Of a DNA stretch of 64,000 bases, positions 33,404 to 46,330 are shown in pieces. Both the position numbers and the translations under genes were made by a program. The notes beneath the pieces are model-generated. The model searched no databases. It was given only the letters and a program-made list of their open reading frames with translations, and was not told the origin of the DNA. The stretch covers positions 186,646,071-186,710,070 of the forward strand of contig NC_084462.1 of NCBI RefSeq assembly GCF_027409185.1, read 5' to 3'. Numbering within the stretch: position 1 is the first letter of the stretch; each line of letters opens with the position of its first letter. Source of the DNA: Cynocephalus volans (taxonomy: Eukaryota > Chordata > Mammalia > Dermoptera > Cynocephalidae).

Positions 33404-35692
33404 GTCCTCCTAATCTATAGCAAGCTCTGTGGTGGGAGCCTATGAAGAGGGCAGAGTCCAGAGCACATGTGGGTGCTCAAGGGGAGTTTGTTGGCAATAA
33501 CTATATTTGTGACAATATGATTTATATTATATGACTGTACCTTGATAAACACTTATAATTGATCTTACATTATTTTTGCAGAGAAACACAAACTATTTGA
33601 GGCACTTATTAATGGTAATTCTTTACATAGATGTACAGTTATAAACAAAATCATCAAAGGATTATACAGTGTATCCATGTGCTCATGTATGGTAAGAGGG
33701 AGCCTCAGTGTCTGGGTCTGTGCTCCACACCACGGATCAAACTCCAGGACAGAGCTGGGCCTGCCTAGTGACATTTGCGTAGTTAGGTTCTCCTTCCTGT
33801 AATAACACTGTGATTTTGCTGTGTTCCGTCTTTTATTCACATCATACTTAGAGAACCAGAGTTCATGCAGATGCAACTTAAAGGATCTCTGAAATTATGT
33901 GTTTCAGTATTTCCCCATCTCTTTCTATTGACAGCTGCTTTTATTCGTAACCATCATAAGGAGCTATAATAGACAGAACACACTGCACCTATTTAAAGTG
34001 TGCACTTGATGAGTGCTGACATACATGTGCACCTGCACAGTCACCACCACAATGGAAATAGTGCACAAATATTTCATGCCGAAGCATTTCCTGCTGTTCT
34101 TCTGATTTCTTCATCCCACTGCTTACTTCCTCTCACCCTAATCCAGGCAACTCGTAAACTTTTTTATGTTACTTCACAGTATTTTTTTCTCATCTAGAAT
34201 TTAAGTAAATGGGATATGCAGTCGGTACTTGTAATTCCTTGTTATACTTCATTGAGATCTTTGTTCAAAATGCAATCTTTTTCTTGTGTGAATCAGGCTC
34301 TCATGACTTTTAATACTGAGTATTATCCCAATGTATGAAAATGCCTCCTTTTTTCAGTTTACCTGTTGGGAATTTAGATAATGCTCAGATTCTGGATATT
34401 ATAAAGTAAGCTGTTGTTGGATTACAAATGTAGAGACTGAGTAAAACTGCTTTTTCTTTCTTTTTTTTTAAACAGCTTTTTCTTATTCTTTCAACAAACA
34501 CAACAATAATAGCAAGTACACTGGATAAGTGGAAAATTAGCACATTTTCTTAAACAAATCAAAGAGCAAAGTTAACAAGACAAACAGCAAACCTGAAATC
34601 TAGAGAGAGGAGTTCTGAGGCAAATCAGCACCAAACATTAGCTCACCTGAGCCAGAGATCACTAGATGACATACACAGAATAAAGATGAAATTAGAAATA
34701 TTTCATGAATTTCCAAATGTCCAGTGTGCTAAAGCATCAGAGTGTGAATCTGCCGGGATGCACATATCTGCAGGGTCCTAACTTCTTTCTGGCTTCTCCA
34801 GGGTTGGGGAGAATCACTCAGCTCCGGCCTCCTGGGCTGGTGCTCAAGGGGGAGAGGAGCAGCCCCCCTGCCTAGTGCTCCAGCAGCTCCCCCAGATCCT
34901 CCACACGACAAGTTATCAATGTGCACCGGAGGCAGCAAAGCCAATATTTACCTTTAACATTTTGAGAAACTGCTGAACAGTTTTTCGAGGTGGATATACA
35001 ATTTTATGTTCTCACCAGCATTTTATGAACAAACCAATTTCTCCACATCCTCATCAATATCTCTTATTATTCTTCAATTTTATGATATTCATACAACATG
35101 CAACAAAACAGAAACTTAAAACATAAAAGAATCCGAATACTGAACACTGCATGTTATTAACTCCTCTTATAAAATTATCCAGAATTGGCATGCATGGAGA
35201 CAGAAATTAGGTTAGTGGTCACTGGACCGGCATAAGCAGGGGGAAGGGAGGACTGGAACGTGACCCTGAAGAGACGTGTTCATTTCGGGATATGCGAATA
35301 ATCTAAAATTAAATTCTGTTGGTGGTTGCACGATCATTGTTAATTATCTTGTGAGTAACATATATTCAAGACTTCTAAACTGCATACTTTCATAGGTAGA
35401 TTTTATAAGTAAAATATATTTCAATAAGTTATAAAAAATCTATCTATAAGTTTCATATATTAATATAGTTATACAGTTTTATACAGTTTATACAGTCTGT
35501 GCACACACCAAGTTCCTGAATTGTTTCACCTGTATCTTGCCTTAGTAATTTTTCAGTTTCAGGTCTTATACTTAAGTCTTTAGTACACTTTGAGTTGATT
35601 TTAGTTTATGGTGTGAAGTAAATGACTAGTGTCATCCTTCTGCTTATGGACATCCAGTTTTCCCTGCATGACTTGTTGAGAGGAAGTCTGGT
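33404..35692. other. Block Q2 spacer, no gene recognised
   Basis: Matches about 6497-8935 of Q1 with scattered indels. No gene seen. Confidence 0.5.
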
Positions 35693-35709
35693 CCCCAATG
35701 TAGATTTTT

Positions 35710-35886
35710 TTGTGTGTGTGTCTTTTTGTGACCGGTAAGGGGATCGCAACCCTTGGCTTGGTGTCGCCCACACCGCGCTCAGCCAGTGAGCGCACCGGCC
35801 ATTCCTATATAGGATCCGAACCCGCAGCAGGAGCGCCGCTGTGCTCCCAAGAGCTGCACTCTTCCGAGTGCGCCACGGGGCCGGCC
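35710..35886 (-). mobile_element. Dimeric tRNA-derived SINE, Q2-specific
   Basis: Same family as 10840-11014 but on the minus strand, with GGTTCGGATCC in the left half and the CCCCTTACCGGTCA end followed by an A-rich tail (plus-strand T/GT run at 35703-35730). Target-site duplication CCCCAATGTAGATTTTT at 35693-35709 and 35887-35903. The Q1 site near 8928-8945 has a single uninterrupted copy. Confidence 0.88.
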
Positions 35887-36214
35887 CCCCAATGTAGATT
35901 TTTGTTACCTTTGTCCAATGACAGATGGCTGTGAGCCTGAGGGGTGAGTTCTGTATTCTCAATTCTGCTCCACTGGTCTGAGTGTCTGTATTCAGTACTA
36001 CTAGTGTCTATAGTCAGTAATAATATATTTCAAAATAGCAAGGAGAGTAAATTTCAATTGTCTTCCAACAGAAATTACAAGTAGATGTGGTCGATATATT
36101 GACCAACCTGACCTTTTAAATCTACACAACTCTTCCTGTTGTCGAGAAAGGCAAACCATAACTACAGCCAAAATGTCTCATTAGATTAGTTCTACTATGT
36201 TTCCATTTGTATTG

Positions 36215-36730
36215 TCAGGGCTAGAGCTCAGATTCTTCAAACCCATTGTACAAACTGGGTCACAGACCCCTACATGCCAGGCTGGATCACCAGACACTTC
36301 ACATGCCAGACTGGGTCACCAGACTCATCACACACAGGTCCATGCTACGTAATTGGGAAAGGTCCCAGTAGACACTGGGAGATGCCATGAGCTCAGTCTT
36401 CAGCAACAGCAGCAGCAGCTTACAGGTCTAGAAGCTGACAAGTCTGGTGGTAGCACTGGTGGTGGTGGCAGTGGCCTTGTGAAGAGTCCTGGGGGCACTG
36501 GCAGCAAAGCTTGCAGCAACAGCCTCCAGCAGCAGTAGAGGCTCCCCCATGGCCCACAGGGGTCTTCTCAGGAGTGGACGGAGAACCGTGGATCAGAGCC
36601 ACTCATCCTTTATACTTAAGTCCGTAACCAAGACACCTGGGTGCACATGCGCAATTACATTAGGCAATAACCAGGGAACACCTGGGCGCACATGCATATT
36701 TATATCAAATGCTCGGAAATATATTGAACA
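36215..36730. repeat. GCA/GGT-rich segment, partly shared with 9255-9475
   Basis: Contains CAGCAACAGCAGCAGCAG and GGTGGTGGTGG runs and two tandem 'actgggtcac' motifs. Q1 keeps only part of it. It is GC-richer than its surroundings and may be a mobile-element remnant, but the family is not recognised. Confidence 0.4.
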
Positions 36731-38642
36731 TCTGACAGGCCCTGACCATTTTCCTATATTTTCCCATCAGATGTAATTATTCTGCATTACATACATTTAT
36801 CAAAACATCATTCTGTTCCCCATAAATGAATACAATTATGATTTGTCACATAAGATGATATTCATAAAAAGTGAAGGAGATACAGCCTCTCTCAGACCAC
36901 ACACTGGTAAAGGATCAAGGCGTCCCTCAGAAAACACGAATGAGCTGAGGACAGCTGCCAGCACAGCTTCTATTCAACACCTTCAATGTGACAAGTGGAA
37001 GTAAACAAGCAGCAACCAGAAGGAAACATCAACACAGCCCTTTTCTCCAGGTGTGACACGAGGAGGTCTGGGTTCAGGTCTCACACATAAGAAGCTTGGA
37101 CGTCATCGCTCCCATCCAGACAACAATAAAACCATGTAACAAAATGAAAATTGGTAACAATTCTTATATCTGTAAAGAAGTGAAGTCACAGCATGAACTG
37201 CTGTCCCTGAAATTGAAGATGCAGCCAGGAAGACACAGAGGGTCATAACCTGTCAGATTAGAAACTCATGAGCAGAAACCTCCGTGGGATCCAGGACTGG
37301 GGGAGAAAAACCAGAGCTGCAGCTGAAGAATTGCTGAAGACTCAGAGCTGGGAAGTCTGAGAATTGGGTGCAGCCCAGTGCAATGGTCTCAGGGATCCCC
37401 AAAACTTTAAACTCTACCTCAGGGGCCAACCGTGTTCTCCAGGAAAATATTAGAGAAGAATCCTGATGTTCAGAGCAGAGAAAGGGAGGAAGGAGCCATT
37501 CTGAAGTACAGCAGAGCATGACCTTCTCTATAAGACGCCTTGACCTTAGGAGAAGCGAGTTTAGCTGATCCTAATGGATTGCAGATTCATCAGAGCATCA
37601 TTGACCTGAGAGAAGAGAAAAAATGAATCCCCTCCCCCTCCTGCAAGAGACTTGCCGTGTCCCCTAAAGGTGGGTAAAGGGAGCAGCACTTGGGAAGGTC
37701 CCACCCAGGACACGGCTCACTAAAGGACAGAACTCATCCTAGGACTGTGCACTGCTTCCCTACCCCACACCTTACCCACATCCACAGGGCTTCTGTATCA
37801 TGACAGAGAGAAATTAAACATAACATGCACCTTAGACACAATTTAGGAAGACTCTATAAAAACCTAATCTATAGAGGAGACAAAAGCAAGGACATCAGGG
37901 GATATTTTATGCAGTCTGTTGTTTGTCTTGTCATCCTGTCAGGCTCTTGTCCTGAGAGACCCAGCCCAAAATTCAGCCGAGCAGGGCTCTGCTGGGTTTA
38001 TATCTGTGCGCTTGTCACCCTGAATCCTCCACATGGAAACAGAAGAGCTGTGTGTGGCCCTCAGGTAGCTGCTGTTCCATCCAGGACACTGAGGAATGGA
38101 CAGAGAGTGGGACAAATTCTGAACATCAATGTCCATAAAGTAGATGGGGATCCAGATGGTAAAATGCCTCATTGAGGATAGATACACCATGTACAGAGGT
38201 CGTGTAGGATGATAATAACCACGTGGGTGCAGGTGCACTTTATGTAGGGAAAGATGCTGAATTAGGGACTGTGTGCTCCTGGACTGATCTAAGGTTTTGG
38301 AAAAAATAGTACTAGATCTTAAGGATTTGTGTGTCAGAAAAGAGAACAGGTCATAAAAAATCCTGAGAAAGAAAAGGCCCCAGTGAAAAGAACCTTCTCA
38401 TCTGCACATGAGGAAAGTTGCTTCACTCTGTGTGGACTGCAGTGAGAATGTGAGAAATTAGAGTCACAAAGAATAAAGCAGGAATTGACCCTGAGGGACA
38501 TCTGAGAGTCAGCAGAGCAGAGGAAACCTCAGATCCCAGGGGGAACGCCCATCCCCTCTCTGCACCTGCTCCATGGGGCACAGGAGCTGGGTGGGCCTTG
38601 AGCGCTCCCTGCAGCCCAGACCCCTCCTGTATCCTGCAGGGA
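36731..38642. other. 3' flank of the IGHV4 at 38.7 kb, no gene recognised
   Basis: Block Q2 spacer matching about 10304-12397 minus the Q1 SINE. Confidence 0.5.
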
Positions 38643-38681
38643 GGTTTGTGTCTGGGCTCACGCTGACTTCCTGTCACTGTG
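38643..38681 (-). other. V-RSS (23-bp spacer) of the IGHV4 at 38.7 kb
   Basis: Heptamer CACAGTG (38675-38681), spacer 38652-38674, nonamer ACACAAACC (38643-38651). Identical to the signal at 12398-12436. Confidence 0.93.
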
Positions 38682-39122
38682 TCTCTCGCACAGTAATACA
38701 CGCCTGTGTCCTCGTCGGTCACAGAGCTCAGCTGCAGGGAGAACTGGTTCTTGGATGTGTCTCTGGTGATGGAGGTGCGGCTCTTGAGGGACGGGTTATA
38801 AGCTGTGCTTCCACTATAACCAATGTATCCCATCCACTCCAGCCCCTTCCTTGAAGGCTGGCGGATCCAGTTCCAACCAGAACCACTGGTTGTGATGGAG
38901 TCACCAGAGACTGTGCAGGTGAGGGAGAGGGTCTGCGAGGGCTTCACCAGTCCTGGGCCCGACTCCTGCAGCTGTACCTTGGACAGGACACCTGGAGACA
39001 AGGAGAATCAATCAATGTCAGTCACATGCAGGCACAATCATATCATAGAGCCATGTGTGACATCTGAGATACTCACCTTGGGACGCTGTCGCCAGGCAAA
39101 GGAGAAGACCCCACAGTCTCAT
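38682..39122 (-). CDS. IGHV4: Immunoglobulin heavy variable gene, IGHV4 subgroup, apparently functional
   Basis: Leader exon 39077-39122 (ATG at 39120-39122) encodes [15 protein letters not shown]; intron 38992-39076 (GTGAG donor); V exon 38682-38991 gives GVLS and then [16 protein letters not shown]. Cys23 (LSLTCTVS), the Trp of [32 protein letters not shown], and VYYCAR are all present in one open frame. The first mature residue is Lys, unusual for the subgroup. It is the Q2 paralogue of the gene at 12.44-12.87 kb; CDR1 is longer ([11 protein letters not shown]). Octamer and RSS are intact, so it should rearrange normally. Confidence 0.93.
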
Positions 39123-39234
39123 CTTCTGTTAGATCTCAACTCTGCCTTCCCCGGAGACCTGAGCCCTGTCTGAGGACAGACCTGTGAGCTTCCACCACCC
39201 ATGAGTCTACATTTACCCTGGAGCCTGAAGGACA

Positions 39235-39242
39235 ATTTGCAT
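39235..39242 (-). promoter_or_regulatory. IGHV promoter octamer
   Basis: Perfect ATGCAAAT on the minus strand, 112 bp upstream of the leader ATG at 39122. Confidence 0.9.
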
Positions 39243-41066
39243 GTGGGGGAGCTCTGTCCTTATAAGTGCTGAGGAACTGAGGTGGGAACTATTGTATTTT
39301 TTGAAGTGCTTATATGTTGTTTTTTTTTTGTAATTATTTGACATGTATTTATGGTATGGGAGGGAACTTGGTGAGCTACATGGCATAATGTGGCCCCAGC
39401 TTTCTGAGCGCAGATCTGCCTTCCTTCAACCCCTGTGTTCTGTGCAACTCTCCCACATAAACTCAGGCTCTGGGTCTTGCTTCTGCAGTTCTGATCCCAG
39501 CACAAACCTCATTTCTTTCCGTGGACCCTCTCCTGGGCTGTGGTTCTCATCACACCTGAGAGCTTGTTACTTGTCATATTGTTGTTGTTCCATGAGTTCC
39601 AGGCCTGTCTTGTGTTTTCTATCCTCCATACAAGACACAGCACATCAGAACCACAGAGACTGTGCAGAAGGTGGTGCCCTGAGCATTACTGAGGAAACTG
39701 ACCCTCAATGTCTGGGAAAGAGCAAAATCTCAAATGCCTCCATTCCATGCTCATTCCTGTCCACCTGATACGTACACATGTTCAACTTAAATTCACTTCT
39801 CACCCACAGTGTATGGATGTGAATCCTTCATTTAATCCACCCATCTCATCAGACACCAAGAAATAACATCAATTACAATGGTTGCTGTGAAAGCACTTAA
39901 TACCATCCCTATTACTAAACTTTTAAAAGCACACTTTCCCTTGATGTCCCCCAGTCTGTGGGCATGAGAGCCAGTCCATGTCTGTGGCATCACTCTCTGG
40001 ATGACTGCCCACCACAGAGAGAGAGGCCAGGGGCCGGGCTGGATGCTGTGATTTGTCTGTCCCTGTCAGCTCCATGTCAGCCCCAAGGACAGCTGCATGT
40101 CAAGGAGGGACAGACCTTCAAGAGTCCTGAATGAATGACAAGACGGGAGCTGCTGATGGGCCATTTGGGGACGAGACTTCAGCTCACATTTACTTATATA
40201 TTGTGTTGGAGTTTTATCAAAATGTTAAAAGACCTGTTGAAATGTGATGAAAAACAAACATTCTGAAGTGATAAAGCAAGTATTAGAACCAGAATAAGAC
40301 ATGACACAGATTCTGGAGTTATTAGAGAGGAGAGTTCAAATAACCCTGTGCATGTGCATCTATGTTTCAGTTTTTCTCAAACCCTCAGCTGACTCTCCAG
40401 CGTCCTAGTGGCCCAGCTCTGTGTGTCCAGGAGAACTTGTCAGGAAGCTCCGCCTCATGGAGAAGCAGCCCCAGTATCTCAGTGGAGTAAGGGACAAGGA
40501 CAAAGATCCGCATTTTTCTCATTTCTATTCTAACGTGCTCAGGAGGGAAGTTGTGGTGAGAAATGGTGTCCGATTCATAAAGTCACTGAAGAACCCAGAC
40601 TCCCACTGATTTCAGAACCAGAATCTACAACTTGTGGACAGACATTTAACAGAAAACAGAAGGTGAGGGATGGTGAATTTCAGGTGGAAAGTTTTTTAAC
40701 TGTTTGAAAGACACTAAACATGAAGTCTCCCTAGTAACACAATTCAAGTGCTTGACACAGGATGTTAACCGCGAATGCAGTGTTGTAGAGCAGATCTCTG
40801 GACCTTGTTCATCCTGCATAACTGGAACTTTCCTCCTGGAGAACGTTAAGTTAATTAGCCAGACTGTGAGGCTGTATGTTATCACTGTGTACATTTCTTT
40901 TGTCACAATTAGACATATGGCCCTGACTTAGAGCAAAAGATTAAAAGTGTGTGTTATCTGCTATTTCAGGATAAAGAACAGGTGTGTGTGGACTGGAGTC
41001 TGACCCAGTGAGCCTGTGTCACCTCTGTCTCTCTCTCTCTGTCTCTGTCTCTGTCTCTGTCTCTCT

Positions 41067-41100
<34 letters not shown>

Positions 41101-42914
41101 CATTGGTCTTTTTTGAAAATCTACCTTATGCTCTCCATTTGATTGATGGTGAACAACTCCTTGTAGTAGAAAAAAATGTGAAACTTCACAGTCCTGTTCT
41201 GTAATAAGTCACAGTGTGTAGGAAGAATCTCCCATGATACAAAGTGACAGGATGGATGGCTCTGGGTGTTTCTAGAGTTAGTACATCACAACCTGTTTCT
41301 TTGTATCATAATTGTCCTGCGAGCCTTGTACACATGCTGGTTTCTAACTTGGAATGAGTGTTGTGTTTTATGGATAAGGCATAATGTAAAGAAATATTTT
41401 AAGATAATTACAGTGTTGAAAATTCATTCAGTAAGAGCCACACACGTGAAAAGAGAAAATATATTCATGAAAATAAGGGACTTAAACGGAATGTCAGAAA
41501 AGTGGGAAAAGTACTAGCTGAGAAAATTTTAAATGTCCTTTAAATAAATTTAAAAATATAAAAAAACAATTATTCTGTCATTAACACTAATTAATATTAT
41601 TGGTGTGTTTAGTGAACCCATAAGCAAAAAAATTAAAAATAATAATAATAATAATTCAGCAAACACGTCTGTCATTAGAAAGCAGCAGAGAGATGAACTT
41701 AGGAGATAATGCATATACATGTGGAATCATCAACACAGAAGAAATAGAGAGATAAAGAAAACTATCAAGATGAATAAAGAGGACAGATTTAAGAACAGAC
41801 CTATCAGGCAGAGAAGAAAGGGGGAGTATGAATCCAGAATAACCTTAGAGGTCAAACCGTGACCCACCACAGCACCTCAAAATGTGCCTGTAATTGGATG
41901 AAGTTTCAATAGACTAAAATGTGAAAGAAAAGGCACAATGGGAGCTTTCATTACAAAAAAAATGCATGCCTTGCGAATATTTGCTGTGCTTAGGTGTAAG
42001 TACATGAAGACAAGATGGTTGGGAGGTCAGAACCAGAAATCAACAATAAAAATACCTGCCAGAGCAATGCTGATTTTAAAAATTGGATGTTAGACAAAGG
42101 CTTCATTGAAGTTCAATTCTGCGTGAAGATAACACTACAAACTGCAATTCTTGATACGTGGTAACAAACCAGTCACCATGTCATACTTTGGTCAAGGTCT
42201 TCCTATCAGACTTTCTAACACAGGATAATGCAGTTCAACTTCATATGTAACAGGGTCTTGAGGAAATCATTAAATGTTAACTAAAATGCTCTGCTACACT
42301 TTAAAATTCCCCTTTAAATACAAAAGTGAGTGTGACACTGGTTGACTTGTTATATACATGTTATGTTGCCAGCCCTTTGAAGTTCACATCTGATCTGCAT
42401 GATAATTTTTGAGACTGTGACTGTATGTAAAGGAAAGCCACAAGTAATTGTTTTAAAATGTTTCCACTAATAATAACACTTAGTGGAAAGATAGAAACAC
42501 ACTCTGCTGTTCTCTGTCCAGGTTCCAAATTAGAAAACTCAGCGCATTTGCTAATAGGATTTAATAATTTTCCCCTAAAAGTGTTTTCAGATGTACATGT
42601 CTATCTCCATCCTGCATAAGGTCTGTTCCCAAAATTTGGGCCTCTGATGTTTGGCTGTATTTGTGTCCTCTGGTTATTGCAGTCACCAGGATTGATGGTT
42701 TGGACCACAGATCTCAGCCCTTTCCCTGACTGTTGTCTGCCCTCAGCCTCCCTTGGGCTTGTTCACCTCAGTTCTCTGCAGCTGGTGGCGCTGTTTGCAT
42801 GTCCTCTGACATAAGGTGAGTTTTGACAGGTGTCCTGGGGTCAGTCACTGCTCTGTCCTCACAGATAATCTGTGCTTTCAAGAAAACTGCTTGCATTCTG
42901 TAGTTTGTATTTCT
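39243..42914. other. Block Q2 spacer, no gene recognised
   Basis: Matches about 12991-16719, including a CT/CA microsatellite at 41024-41099. No gene seen. Confidence 0.5.
41024..41099. repeat. Compound (CT)n/(CA)n microsatellite
   Basis: Shorter paralogue of the tract at 14793-14893. Confidence 0.95.
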
Positions 42915-44120
<1,206 letters not shown>

Positions 44121-44829
44121 GATACAGAAAAATTGAGATTTTTCAATAATGTTTCTGCTAATAATAAAAACTAAAAATAAATAAATATAACTGCTAGATG
44201 GCTACAGATGATTTCAAATTAATATTAATTAGATATTTATATTAATCAGCTCTACATGATATAGATGAATTGGTTCCTAACTTAAATCAGCGGTTGCCTT
44301 GACACTTTACAAACACCGCTAGGTTCTTTTTCACCACGTGTAACCAGTCAACAAGACAATCCTGGGGATTCTCTAAAGGTGGAACATGGTCATGAAACAA
44401 GCCTCAAAGACACTTAGGACATTTCCTGGTGGATTTTACTCAGCTTCCATTCGTCAGAGGATTTTAATATGTTTTAATTTTTTTCTTCCGTTTTTTTCAA
44501 TGTCTTGAATAATGCATTGCAAAAATGTCACAGCTGTTTCCATTGATAAAATGATGCTTTATTTCGTGTTTCCTACATGGACAATGAGAGCATTTACATC
44601 AAGTGAGCTTGTCAAAATTCTAAACACAAGAAAACACATAGATACACACAGTAAATGTGCTTTTGGAATAGAACATGACAAATACACACTTTGCAAACAA
44701 AGGGTTGATGCATTCTTCACAGAAATAGTAAAATCTATCCTAACAGTCACATCAGGTAACAACAGACACCACACAGCCAAAGCAATGCAGACAAAGAAAA
44801 AAATAATACTCAAGCTGGAGGCGATACAC

Positions 44830-46330
44830 TACCTGACTTTAAATTCCACTGCAAATCTATAGTAAGAGAAACAGCATGGAATTGGCATAAAAACAGACAC
44901 TAAAACCAATGGAACAGAACAGAGAACCCAGAAAACAAACCACATACTTACAGCCAGCTGGTCTTTGACAAAGGCACCAAGAGCACACATCGATGAAAAG
45001 ACTGCCTCTTCCATGTATGGTGCTGAAGAACCTGGAAAACCATCTATAAAAAAATAAAACTAGACCTGTATCTTCCACCGTATTTGAAAATCAACTCAGA
45101 ATGGATTAAAGACTTAAATGTAAATCTTGATACCTTACAACTCCTAAAATAAAACACAGGCGAAACACTTCAGTAAGTAGGACTGATGAAAAACTTCATG
45201 AAAATGAACCCAAAAGCACAGGCAACAAAAGAAAAAAAATAAACCAATGGGATTATATCCAACTGAACACCTTTTACGCAGCCAATGATAAAATTAACCA
45301 AACAAAAATACAACCTACGGAGTGGGAGTAAATATTGGTAAACTGTGCATCCAGTATGGGATTATTATCCCAAATATACAAGGAACTCAGAAAACATCAC
45401 CATAGGAAAAAATAAAATGAATCAGTTTTAAAAATCGGCAAAGGAGTCTAATAGACCTTTCTCAAAAGAAGATACACAACTGGCCAACAGACACATTGTA
45501 TAATTCTCAACATCACTAAACATTAGGGAAATACAAATCCAACCACATTTATATATCATCTTATTCAGATAGACTGGCCATTACCAGAAGACAGAGTAAG
45601 AGATGTTGGGCAGGATTCTGAGAAAGTGAAACCCTCCTACACTATCGCTGGGACCGTCAACCAGTGCAGCTGTTATGGAAAACAGCATGGAAGGTCCTCA
45701 AACAGCTACAGATGGATCTACTATATGACCCAGGAATCCCACTGCTGGGTACACACCTACAGGAATGGAAATCGTCATGTTGAAGGGAAACTTGCACTCC
45801 CATGATAACGCAGCTCTATTGACACTAGGCAAGATTAGGATCCAGCTTACATTCCCATAGGTGGCTGTCTGGATAAGTAAAATTTGGTATCTGTACACAA
45901 CATAATACTACTTTCCCAATAAATAAATAACAAACCTCTGCCATTTGCAGCAACATGGAGGAACTTGGGGAAAATTATGTTAAGTGAGATAAGCTGAGCA
46001 CAGAAAGTAAAATGCCACATGTCTTGACTCATAAGTGGGAGCTAAAAAAAAGTAGATAAAGAAAGAAAGACACAATGATCACAATAATTTGTTGAACTTT
46101 CAAAAGGAGACGTCATACTTAGGCCACCAGAGTGTGAAATGGGGAGGGGGAGGGGTTAACAAAGAAGTGGTAAAGGGCCCCAAAATATATTACACTGCGT
46201 AATGTTGAATATATTATTTATTCTGATCTGAGCATCATTTATTATACACAGATATGGATATTCAGTGCCATAACCCTTAGATATATATTTTTAAAGTTTA
46301 TATACAAATAATAAAAAATAATATAATACA
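44830..46330 (+). mobile_element. LINE-1 fragment in P3
   Basis: Third paralogue of the element at 1-1440 and 18460-19990, with the same ORF2 C-terminal and 3' UTR landmarks. Confidence 0.85.

Noticed and set aside
36353-36602. Gln/Ser- and Gly-rich frames near 36.4 kb as a gene
   Set aside because: The amino-acid runs come from CAG/GGT trinucleotide repeats, and the Q1 copy is partly deleted and not in frame.
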